DNA of 64,000 bases. Origin: Setomelanomma holmii (Eukaryota; Ascomycota; Dothideomycetes; Pleosporales; Phaeosphaeriaceae). Under the pieces are notes generated by a model, which saw only the letters and a list, made by a program, of their open reading frames with translations, did no database searches and had not been told where the DNA came from. Location: assembly GCA_010015745.1 (NCBI GenBank), contig ML978171.1, positions 351,212 through 415,211 on the forward strand, in the 5' to 3' direction. Of the stretch, positions 23,311 through 32,785 are shown in pieces. Position numbers and translations under genes: made by a program. Each line of letters opens with the position of its first letter. Within the stretch, counting starts at the first letter, position 1.

Positions 23311-24045
23311 TTATCCTACTCGGATCAGAGTAACATGACCCGAGGATAGTCCCAGACAGACTATTCGATTGAAGACTGCTATGTGTCGCGTTCGGTATTC
23401 AGGGGGGATCCATACGTGATTTTCCTCATTATACAGTATCCACTGCTTGTCTACGAACAAAGTACTGAGCTGCTCATCCTGCGAAGATGATCCTCGACAG
23501 GACGGCATGGACAGGCGAATATCTCCTCGATTTGTTTGTAAGAGCCGTTCGTCCGGAGGGAGAGAAACCTATGACTTCAAACTCGTGTTCAAGATTCCTG
23601 GGTGTACTGCGATATGCTCCATTGTTAACATCCCACAGCTGTATTGACGTCTTGTAGGACACAGCTGCGAGGAGCTGCCCGTCTGAAGAGAAGGCAATAT
23701 GAGCATATAGATCGCTAAGATGCTCCTTAACCGGAAGAATCGTGCGACACAGTCCGGTTGCTGTTTCGTACAAACATATCTTATCGGGCCGACATGCTAA
23801 TGCCATCAGCTGTCCGTCAGGGGAGAAGGCGAAAGCGTCCGAATTAACATCGTGAGCCTTGAGTAATCCTGTCGCTGTATCGAACAACTTCACCGTTCCT
23901 GTCTTATTAAAAAAACCAGCTGTATGCATAGCGACCAATTGCCCGTCGGGTGAGAACGCAACAGAAGATACATCGAGATCTTTGATCGTGACACAAGGCA
24001 AACCTAGCAAAGTTGTTCCATATGGAATACCACGTACAGTTGTCG
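23311..24045 (-). pseudogene. WD40-repeat C-terminal remnant of an NLR-like (STAND) gene
   Basis: On the minus strand at 24010-23474 three to four WD40 repeats can be read: VSSVAFSPDGQLVAMHTAG, AFAFSPDGQLMALACRPDK, HIAFSSDGQLLAAVSYKTS and the last FEVIGFSPSGRT. A second frame at 23508-23311 carries LSTLFVDKQWILYNEENHVW followed by PPEYR, the familiar tail of fungal NACHT-WD40 proteins of the HET-E/HET-D kind. The two parts are out of frame near 23480. In-frame sequence upstream of 24045 hits a stop, and no NACHT or NB-ARC P-loop is seen. I infer a truncated, frameshifted remnant of a non-self-recognition NLR. An alternative is a short WD40 protein with an unseen intron near 23480. Confidence 0.72.
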
Positions 24046-24747
24046 TCCACGATCGTCTGATCAGACATGGGCTAGCTCATCGCCCCGCATGATGTTGGAT
24101 CCAGTCCTCTAGGCATTGTAGACAATGACTGCTGCTTTAGCGGAGCTCGGTTCTTGGCTTGCTTTAGCCCACATGCCCTTGTTATATGCATAGAGGCGGA
24201 GTGTAACAAGACACGTGCGACAAGATCACCTGGACACGTGAACCAGTTTCCAGTCAGCGCACTACTAAGAACAGTAATGTCAAGGGACTTCGTGGTATCA
24301 GGATAAGAGACAACAAGGCCTCCCATGTGCTCAGCCCTATTTAAGCAACGTACCGGCGGATTAGTAGTGAGGTGGGTGATCAATAGCGAATATCCGCTAT
24401 TGTGTGTTTTTGATTCTTATCGTTCCTGGAGATCCTTCTCTCAACATGTGTCGCATCCGTGAAGAAAGCCGCTGGTTTTCGTAGTCCTTTGGTGTGCTTC
24501 ATGGGGTCTTGTTTTGTGCTTTGGTGGGCACTATCGTTGGCTGAAGCGTGCAGAGCTGAGCAAGGCCCGCAGACTTTGCTAGAATCGTTCTTGGCTATGT
24601 GCGACTGTAGGGAGTGCTGTCGACGACCGATGCATGTTCAGCTCGTTGCCATTGGATAAGCATGCGTCACTCAATCAAGTCGCATGCCGTGTTCAGCTCT
24701 CGCATTATGTTGCTGTCGTGGTATCGTACAATTCTCATCACAGCTCT
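24046..24747. other. intergenic, no gene seen
   Basis: About 700 bp between the WD40 remnant and the EF-hand gene, both on the minus strand. No NACHT-type motif or other coding signal is found where the missing part of the NLR would be expected. Confidence 0.5.
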
Positions 24748-25423
24748 TCAATTCTGCCTGTACTTCGCAGGGATATTGTGCTCGACAATGCCTCGCGCTT
24801 CAGCCCTCTCCCACTCCTCTCGCCGCGCGTCCATCTCATCGTGCTTCCTGAAATGCTCGATATCCTCGGGATGATTCAGGTCCTCCTCCTTGACATCGTC
24901 ACCCGAATGGTATTTTTCCCAATGATGAATCTCATATTCATACTCGTCATCGCCGTGGTGTCCAGGCCCCATGCCGAAGTCCGGTAGCTTCACATTCTCA
25001 CTATCCTTCTGTAGAAACTCCGATAGCGAGATCGAGCCGTCTTTGTCGATATCGAAAATATCAAGAACGGTTTGCACAACCATGTCTTTCTTCGTGGAAG
25101 TAATGTGTGAGGTTGAGGGGTCGGTGAGACCATATGTGCGTTTTATGTCTTCAGAGGTCCAGATGCCGGTGCTGTCGTAGTCGTGCAGGTTGAAGAAGGT
25201 TGTTGGATCGAAGCCGGATATGTGATGTTCCTCTATGCCATCAATTAGCACCATACCGTTCACGATGAACGCTTCGAAACTCACCAGCCATATGGCGCGT
25301 TGGCCAGTCTGCGTCCGGCGCGACTACGACCTGGGAGTGCTCTCCGCCATGCGCTGCGGCGCTGTAGGCGCATGAGAGCAGCAGCAATGCGCTGAAGGGT
25401 ACTCTAAGTAATCGATCCATCAT
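24748..25423 (-). CDS. SSP120: secretory-pathway EF-hand protein (SSP120/nucleobindin-like)
   Basis: Two minus-strand exons, 25423-25285 and 25232-24748, give 207 residues. The N-terminus is a signal peptide (MMDRLLRVPFSALLLLSCAY). The junction reads RHMAEEHHISGFDPTTFFNL, characteristic of the SSP120 family. Two EF-hand loops follow: a divergent one (HDYDSTGIWTSEDI) and a canonical one (FDIDKDGSISLSEFL). An acidic, His-rich segment (MGPGHHGDDEYEYEIHHWEK) and a charged coiled tail come after. Yeast Ssp120 is a calcium-binding protein of the early secretory pathway that acts with the cargo receptors Emp46/47. The intron is a plain GTGAGT...TAG. The gene is divergent from the small membrane protein gene, with 162 bp between the starts. 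Confidence 0.82.
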
Positions 25424-25585
25424 GAGTTGTGATTGAATTATTGCGCAATGTTGTTACTTGCCGCTGTTGCTCAAGCTGTATCGCCAGGGTGATCGGGGTT
25501 GAGCTTAATCCGCTCCGCGATGACGTTCAGGGTCTTCGCATGTGATTTCGCATCATCTTCGTTCCCCAAACATTGATCCGCCAAA
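25424..25585. promoter_or_regulatory. short divergent promoter region
   Basis: The 162 bp between the start codons of the EF-hand gene (minus) and the small membrane protein gene (plus) must serve both 5' ends. I see no clear TATA box or palindromic operator. Confidence 0.45.
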
Positions 25586-25837
25586 ATGAACGTGTTGGTC
25601 CTCCTTAGTCTGCTTTTCTTCATCCCGCTGCTCTTTTGGCTTGTCTTTCTCGCGCTCTCATCATGCATGGGTGACCAATTCCGCGCCCGGGTTGCTGGCA
25701 TTCCGGTTACATTCAATCCACGAAACGCGTCTTTCGGTCGCCAGTATACACGAGGTTTCGGATCAGGCGCAGGCAGTGCAGGTTGGGAGCAGATTGAGAT
25801 GGAGGATATGCTCGGAGAAGACAGTGAAGAGGATTGA
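25586..25837 (+). CDS. small single-pass membrane protein, unknown
   Basis: An 83-codon intronless frame. The first 27 residues (about VLVLLSLLFFIPLLFWLVFL) form a strong hydrophobic helix, either a signal anchor or uncleaved signal peptide. The rest is polar: MGDQFRARVAGIPVTFNPRN, a Gly-rich GFGSGAGSAGW stretch and a very acidic end (EQIEMEDMLGEDSEED). The start context CCAAAATGA is good for a fungus. The clean division into hydrophobic helix, basic-neutral middle and acidic tail, and its place 113 bp from the ELP4 3' end, argue for a real gene. I do not recognise the family and assign no function. Confidence 0.6.
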   Translation: MNVLVLLSLLFFIPLLFWLVFLALSSCMGDQFRARVAGIPVTFNPRNASFGRQYTRGFGSGAGSAGWEQIEMEDMLGEDSEED

Positions 25838-25950
25838 TCGTGTCATGCGCAAGCCGATCGAGCACAAGGAAGAAACTTCAAAAGCGCGCTTGCCTTCAGA
25901 ATTGTTTACGCATGGGTATCTCATGAGCATCGCAACCTCGCCAAATCGAC

Positions 25951-27220
25951 CTAAAACTCGAGATCTGCCTTTTTTGGCATTGCATTTCCACCGGCAGCTT
26001 CCCTCACGGCTTGCTCCTGGGCCTCAGTGTTGCCCTCGAGAGGTGGAAGACTGAACTTCGCAATCACGAACTTTCGCCGACTCAACGTAAACGCCATATC
26101 TTCGCCCAAATCGTCCGCGCCACCGCCGCCGCCCTTTTCGTGGAACACTGGTAGCTTGTGTACCGCAAGCATGCCCTGTGGTCGCTCTTCGTCCTTGGTT
26201 GTGCCAGCCGACTGTGCTAGTGCTTGCGCATGCGAGTACGGGAAGGGCGAGAGCTCGAGCACCCCGTCCGACAGAATCTCCATCCATCGAACGATGCCCC
26301 CAGATCGCGGGTAGAGCGTCAACGGCAGCGTCGATACTGCTGTTAGACGGGCGGGGTATTGTCTGAGCAATGCTCGTAGCCCGTGCAGGAATTGCAAGAT
26401 TGAGCTCGGGTGTGATGAGAAGGTAGGGTACAGCGCGGGCGAAAGGAGGGACGGGATAACAACTCGATGGATGCTATGGGGAGGGGATGTGGCGAGCTGT
26501 TGTTGTATGCTCTGCAGTATCTGCGGAAATGGCGATGTCCTGCTGGATGTCGGTCGCAGTATGGGGACATAGGATATGGCTGTTCCCACAGGGAGCGCAA
26601 GGCGCTTCGCTAGGTCGAAAGTATGGCAAAAAACGGCAGGCTCTTTTGTGGCGCCATCACCCTGGCCTGTTGTTCGACTTGGACTTGGAGAGCCTACCAT
26701 TGGTGCCGTCAGAATCGCCCAGGGAAACCAGATGCATTTGCAGAGTATATACACAAGACGCACCTCTACTGCTCTCGAACTGTCCCAAGCCTTCATACCT
26801 CCAAGCAATTTTCATCTTCTCTGCTCGCTCCTCGCCGTCCTTCCGACTACTGCTGCCACGGTCCTCACTGATGCCTGGGAGTTCCCGGCCCCACACCTCG
26901 CCCATACCTACGACATGCACCTTGTGTCCCTGCACTACTCCCTCGGCGGCGTAGAAGCGCAGCAATGCACCCGCATAGTCGGTCGTCCCGCTCTCTTCTA
27001 TGATGATAGAGTTGCCCAATGGGAGACCTGCGTGACCCGCGAGTATGCCATCCAGTGAAGGTGTACCTGTGGACGTGGTGGGGCGGCCGTCGATAGGTGA
27101 GGGACGCACACCAGGCACAGGTGGCGTTGTGGTTGTATGCGTTGGCGTTGACGGAGTACCAGGCGCATCAGAATCTGCTGAGGCGCGTGTGAGCGCGATG
27201 TTACGCTTCCGAAAGGCCAT
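25951..27220 (-). CDS. ELP4: Elongator complex subunit 4
   Basis: Two minus-strand exons, 27220-26764 and 26693-25951, give 399 residues. The N-terminus MAFRKRNIALTRASA is followed by a Pro/Thr-rich linker and the RecA-like fold start TSTGTPSLDGILAGHAGLPL. Further conserved parts are SIIIEESGTTDYAGALLRFY, MKIAWRYEGL, FCHTFDLAKRL and HRVVIPSLLSP. Elp4, with Elp5 and Elp6, forms the hexameric ring of Elongator, which is required for wobble-uridine modification of tRNA. The RecA-like fold lacks a classical Walker A motif, as expected for Elp4. A Gly/Asp loop (GGGGGADDLGED) sits before the last strands. The intron (GTGCGT...GGTAG) joins G+GC in phase. The gene looks intact and convergent with its small neighbour. 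Confidence 0.88.
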
Positions 27221-27639
27221 TGGAGGCTTGTGGTAGTGGTGAGTCGCCGTGGTCGCGACGATTGAGAAAATGTGTAAGACGGCCCTTATCGATAAGCGAC
27301 GTCACTTTCGGGGTTGATCACTCCTGCTACCTAAGTAAGGACATTCACTGTTCAGCGACCGACCTTGGGATCAGTAGCAATCACCAATGGCCGAACCCTT
27401 TCAGGATTCCCTATGGACGTGCAACATGAGTGTGGACACTCCATTGTTCGCTTATGAAGCTTAGGAATTTGGCCCATCTATGGGCCCTGAGTCTTGTACG
27501 AGTCACGAAAGGCCAACGGAGCGGTCGTCCTGCAGTTCTTGCGACCTCGTTCAGGTGGAAGCTTATGCTACTCAACTTCCAATCGCTTCATTTTATGGGG
27601 CGCAACCAAACTCAATAAGTTTTGTTCCCCACGCCTTCA
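27221..27639. other. intergenic, ELP4 upstream region
   Basis: About 420 bp upstream of ELP4 (minus) and of the HET pseudogene (plus). No motif or gene is seen. Confidence 0.45.
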
Positions 27640-30076
27640 ACTCCCAACAGAAGTGGCAGCTGATCCATAGAGGTTGTGATGCTTGCCAATCGAGAACAAA
27701 GTCTGGTCACACTTGCACAGAATGTCATCACCTCCGTCTCGAACATTTGATTTTCTGTAAAGAAGATCAATTTGCGCTTGTGAAGCTCGCTTGGCCTCGA
27801 AACATGCAAGAGGCCTTAAGCCGCGACTTTCATTGACCGATTTTATACACGAGTTATACGCGCATCTGCAAAACTCAGTGGAACTCAAATTTCCGCCAGC
27901 TGAAATTCGGCGGAAACCTCGACTCAAGGAGCTTTGGACAGAGACATCAGAGACCGGTCTGATCAAGCGTTTCGAAGTCTCGGCTCAAAATCATTGGCAA
28001 AGTACGACAGATTACAGCGCATGTCGGACACCTGATACAGGCTAAAGTATCAAGTTGGTGCCCCACGAGCCCGTTCCGGCGAAGGTCAATTGGGAGCGGA
28101 TCAAGACCTGGGTGAAGTGCTGGAAAATTCATCACCATGAATATCAATCAGCTACTGTTCAAGACCAACCTTTCTTTGCCCCTCCGCGGCGATTTCGTCT
28201 AACAGATGTGAACAAGCGCTGCCTAGTTAACCAACGACGGCGCCCATTTGTTATGTGGCTTTGAGCTACATTTGGGGAAGCATACCAGAAACGACAGCGT
28301 CGATGACTCAACTACACACGTTCGAGAGCTATCAAGAGGAGAACAGACTGTCAATGTCACAAATACCGTCCACTATCAAAGATGCAATGGAAATATGCCG
28401 TCAGATGGGCGAGACGTTCCTGTGGATAGACCGTCTGTGCATTGTCCAGGACGATAAGAAGGACGTGGAGGGACAGCTACAATCCATGTCGGCAATATTT
28501 CACAGAGTAAAACTTACGACCGTTACCACATGCGACGACAGCATGAATGAAGCGCTTCCAGGGGTCAGCGTGGAACGTAGCGAAACCACCAATTGCAGCG
28601 AGGTGGTCGCCATGCATGTGCGAAGTCGATTGGATACCCTCTTCTTCTCCATTCACCTTTCGGCGTGGAGCAAAAGAGCCTGGTGGGTAGTCCTAGTAAG
28701 CAGGAATCTTCGACACGTATGCTAACATCGGAACCGTGTAGGACCTATCAAGAGAATCTACTTTCCGGAAGGAAACTTTTCGTGACTCCTAAGCAGATCA
28801 TATGGCTTTGGTCAACACGAACGCTCTGCGAAGACAATACATTGAATAAGAATGGCATGTTCAAAACAGACTGTCCGGCTGGACATGAAGACACGGCGGC
28901 CGATCTACTGTTGCGTCCACTTAGGTTTGAGAACCGACTATTTGAGGCTTATAAGATGCATGTCTCGAGGTCAATACCCGAATCCTTTCACATATGTCTG
29001 ACATTTACAACGCGTTCGCCGGAATTATACAAGCTCTATATTCTGAACACAATGGTCGCATGTCGTACCTATTTGGACTCCCACTCAAGGCCTTCGACGT
29101 GGCGCTGCTGTGGTACTGTTCTCCTCAGTCTATGCCTCCATCTGACTCACGAAATGCGGTTGATGTCGGTATTCCCACTTGGTCTTTGGCTTCAGTCACG
29201 GGGAACTTAGACTATGAATCTTTCGTAGCACCCCTTGCAAGGTGGACCATTATTTCAGAGACTGAAGCTGGAGTCGAAAAGAGGGACATTCCTCCAAGCG
29301 AGCCTCCCTATTAGACAAGGGGCCATTCGAAGGGCAAGCAAGGGTACTCATACGGCGTTACCCCAAATATTTAAACTGGCTCCTCGCGCCTTTTCCTCGC
29401 CCTAGCTGGCAATGACCCCTGCTTTGAACGACCAATAGCGCATGAGATCGTTGCCGCGCTCAGCGATGAGACTTTCAGAGAGTGCGAGGAGCGGCTTCAG
29501 CTACGCTGGCCGAACCATATCCAGCTTTATGATGAGCTATATGGAACACAGTCAACCAACACGGAAGGTTACACCTCTGGAACTATCAGGAGCGAAATCA
29601 TACTTTTCGCGCGAGGCCAGACGGCCTTTGTGAGAACGATTGGGAAGGATAGACTGCGTATTTTGACAGAACATCGCGGGCAGATTCCAATTCTCATGGA
29701 CATGGATGGAAAACGCATTGGTATCTTCAAATCTGCTCCGAACCTCGAAGCAGAGCTTTTGTCAGCAGGAGCTCAAAGAGGGGACGGCATAATCAAGGTC
29801 CTGGCACTTTCTCTCGGCGAGACATACTTGAACGGCGACGATTCGGCATACCGCCCCACGCGCGATTTTGATGGGCAGCCAGGCTCAAGCAGCCTAGTCT
29901 CATATAAGGACTGTCAAGGAACGAAGCTACATAGCGACCCTACAGTCAACTTTATGCTATTTGGCATAAGGGGGGGGGGGTGGAGCAATATTTCCGAATC
30001 ACGATTGGCTGGATACTTCTGGTACATTGGGCACGCCTCGAACGGCAATTTGAGGACATCGAACTTTGCTGAATAA
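27640..30076 (+). pseudogene. HET-domain gene, multiply broken
   Basis: A Cys-containing N-terminal piece (CDACQSRTKSGHTCTEC) lies at 27680-27725 in one frame, and KLVPHEPVPAKVNWERIKTW follows in another. The HET core is clear: FRLTDVNKRCLVN, then ALSYIWGSIPET, then ETFLWIDRLCIVQDD, then KRAWTYQENLLSGR across an intron (donor GTGGGT at 28683, acceptor at 28741). C-terminal parts include GIPTWSLASVTGNLDYESFV and QTAFVRTIGKDRLRILTEH. Lesions: an in-frame TAA at 28043-28045, a two-base insertion near 28250 between RRRPFV and ALSYIWG, a frameshift near 28990, a stop at 29312 and frame changes before 29430. An 11-G run sits at 29970-29980. The copy is dead as sequenced. Its family role was non-self recognition. 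Confidence 0.85.
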
Positions 30077-31115
30077 ACTCCCCAAAGTAAGTGTGTTGTT
30101 TTAACTTGGGTTGGGCGAGAATACCATATCGCTGGAGTGCACATTTCTCTCTAACACAACCACTATGCTGGTCGCTGTCTCGAGGCATAAGTCTGGCCCA
30201 AAAGACCAGAAGTGGACTTCAGACATTAGCACTGTGCCTGCGACGGGAAGGACAAGAAGCATACAATTGGTCACAGGCCGGACGGCTTTTAGCGATCGGG
30301 GCGATCTTCGTGAACAATACTGTCTCCGATCAATGCGGTTGCTCTAGCTACGACACAGACAACGACCGTGGCTCACTTGCGAAATGCACCGAGCGCTTGA
30401 CCTCTTAGAAGTTGTTGTTGCCAATTGAATCCATGGACAGCATGGAACGCTGAAGCCATCGTGAGACCCTGTGTCAGGAAGGGCACGTAAGTTGAACCGA
30501 AGTTTCACCCGAAACGTATTTGAACTACTGAGGTTATTATTTACAGTAGTCGCATCTACGATTCATGTACTCGAAGTGTGCTATTCTTAGCGAGCGTTTG
30601 CCACCACTCACCCGTTCCAGCCATCTGTCCTTTATTAGTTAGCGTTGGCAGCCTTACATTTGCGCCTTGACTCTTCTAGGCTCCAACGAGACCTAAGCAA
30701 TCCTTTCGCGACCTCGTATAAGGACCGCCGTCTTTCCACATAATGACCATGTTCGCTGCGCTCACATCGTCATGGCAGCAAACCGCAAATGATGGATCGC
30801 AGGACTCCAACAAGCGGACCTGGCTGCTGGAGACCACAGGACGAGTCAACAATTGTTACCGAACACCTACAATCTGACAGTGGAATTGGGTTTCATCTCA
30901 CAAAGTTTGGAAAGAGCTCAGAAGTACTGGACAGGACGAGGAGACTGGAGGCATTGAGAACAGCATTACGCAACGTAAGGACCCACTTTGCACGACGGAC
31001 AACACCCAGGAACTCATTCCCTCTCTGGACAAGCCAGGACATTCGAAAGCTCTAACTGAAGCTCGTGGTGGCACCAGTCGCTTTCATCGACAATATAGAG
31101 CCTCAAATTAACAAA
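30077..31115. other. intergenic, no gene accepted
   Basis: About 1 kb. A plus-strand frame at 30789-31055 (88 codons) has mixed composition without motif and no clear start context, so I leave it uncalled. Confidence 0.4.
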
Positions 31116-31655
31116 ATGCCATCCTTCTTTTCCCAAATCGGGATCTCAAAACGCAAGAACAATCCCTACCTTAACCCACACCATCCTGGCCGAACTCCAA
31201 TTCCTTCAAAACCCACAACACGTCCCACATATCCTACCCATCCCACACATTCCACATCCTCTCTGCCACTCCGCCCAGCTTCGCCCCGTGAAGCTCCCGA
31301 CCTCCTCGCCGAAGCGCGCCAAGTGGCCAACCGCGATCCCATCACAGGACGTATAATGCACCAACCTGGCGCACTGAACCAGACAGCCAGCGAAACCAAT
31401 CTCCAAGCCAACACGCGACTCAACAGGGCATTGAACGCCGTGGAAAGGCTTGGATCATGCCAAGAGAGGAGCGCGTACATGAATCGTGCGAGTCAGACGA
31501 AGCAGACGACTGGGTCAAGGTACGAATTGTTCGCACAAGAAGAAAGGCACAGGAGAGAGGGGGAGCTGAAACTGATCAAGGCTAGAGGGGGAGTGGAGTA
31601 CTATGCGCCAGAGAGGAGTGTGAGTGAGTTTTATACTGGTGGCGTGAGGGATTGA
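31116..31655 (+). CDS. uncharacterised Pro/Thr-rich protein
   Basis: An intronless frame of 179 residues from the ATG at 31116 (context ACAAAATGCC). The N-terminal part (PSFFSQIGISKRKNNPYLNP) leads into a Pro/Thr/His-rich linker with PTYPTHPTHSTSS repeats. The C-terminal half is helical and charged: DLLAEARQVANRDPITGRIM, then NRALNAVERLG, then LFAQEERHRREGELKLIKAR and a Tyr-rich end. No signal peptide or membrane helix is seen. I do not recognise the family. The gradient from low-complexity linker to a regular helical part suggests a real gene. It sits 342 bp upstream of DIB1 in the same direction. Confidence 0.55.
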   Translation: MPSFFSQIGISKRKNNPYLNPHHPGRTPIPSKPTTRPTYPTHPTHSTSSLPLRPASPREAPDLLAEARQVANRDPITGRIMHQPGALNQTASETNLQANTRLNRALNAVERLGSCQERSAYMNRASQTKQTTGSRYELFAQEERHRREGELKLIKARGGVEYYAPERSVSEFYTGGVRD

Positions 31656-31997
31656 TGGGATCGGATTCGAACCGGGAAGGAGAGAGGGAGCTGGGTTGCC
31701 ATACATTCTTGATTCATGTCGCTTGTTCATGCACGATTGGCCCAACAATCTCTTGGTTCTGTGACGGCGCGGTTGAGGATCTCTATTTGGAGGGCGGTAA
31801 AAGAGTACCATGGAAAGAGCCGGGCACACTCACCACGTGACGCAGCTTCCCTCCGCACTTTTCTCTCACCTAGCGCAAACACACCTTCTCACAAACACCT
31901 CATCTTCCTTTTCCCCGCTACATCCAGTCTCCCAACCACTCTCTAAACACCACTTCCCACACAAGCTACCAAGTCACATCAACCAGCTCCAAGCACC
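31656..31997. promoter_or_regulatory. DIB1 upstream region
   Basis: 342 bp between the uncharacterised gene and DIB1. The stretch 31850-31995 is strongly C/T/A-rich (CTTCC and CACC runs), a usual housekeeping promoter and leader composition in filamentous fungi. No TATA box is evident. Confidence 0.45.
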
Positions 31998-32497
31998 ATG
32001 GGCTCCATGTTCCTCACCCACCTCCACTCAGCCTGGCACGTCGACCAAGCCATCCTTTCCGAAGAACAGCGCCTCGTCGTCCTGCGCTTCGGCTCCGCCG
32101 CGAATCCTGACTGCATAGCCATGGACGAGCACTTGTTCAAGATCGCCGACCGAGTCAAGAACTTTGCCGTCATATATCTCATTGACAACACCGCCGTGTA
32201 AGCCGCCCCAATGCCCAATCCCCCAAATGCCATGAGTGCATGAGACACCGCTGACGCGATCGCAGTCACGACTTCAACAGCATGTACGAGATCTACGACC
32301 CATGCACAGTCATGTTCTTCTGGCGCAACAAGCATATTCAGGTCGACTTTGGCACGGGGAATAACAATAAGATCAATTTCCAGATTACGGAGAAGCAGGA
32401 GTTGATTGATATCATAGAGGTTGCGTATAAGGCGGCGAGTAAGGGGAAGGGCTTGGCGGTTAGTCCCAAGGATTATTCGACCAAGTGGATGTATTAG
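31998..32497 (+). CDS. DIB1: U4/U6.U5 snRNP component, thioredoxin-like Dim1/Dib1
   Basis: Two exons, 31998-32197 and 32266-32497, give 143 residues, the usual length. The Dim1 signature is plain: LTHLHSAWHVDQAILSEEQR, RFGSAANPDCIAMDEHL, VKNFAVIYLIDNTAV, YDPCTVMFFWRNKHIQVDFG, GTGNNNKINF and the C-terminal SPKDYSTKWMY. The protein adopts a thioredoxin fold without the CxxC redox pair. It sits in the U5 part of the tri-snRNP near the 5' splice site and is released during spliceosome activation. The N-terminus MGSMFLTHLHSAW and a few core residues differ from the very conserved fungal norm (for example AANPDC where others have WDPTC). The gene is otherwise intact and convergent with the SUV3-like gene. 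Confidence 0.93.
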
Positions 32498-32785
32498 GGA
32501 GCGAGAAGCGATACAGGAGTGGGAATGCGGAAGCGATGCGGTAGAGGGATGCAGATCAGTGAAAACTTTCTGGGTATATGATCGCCAGAAAATGGGTCCG
32601 GCTGGATGCTCCAGAGCCCAAGAAGCGAGAGATGACAGAACTTGTCTGGTTCTCTGTGCCTAATTTCTCTATGCTTTATGCAGTCTCTAGGTTCAATTAA
32701 GTTGTGGACAGTCTGCTGGAGTATGCAACGCCAGTCCCGGTATCATGCTTGATGTACACAATCATACAATATCTTACAACAGCTC

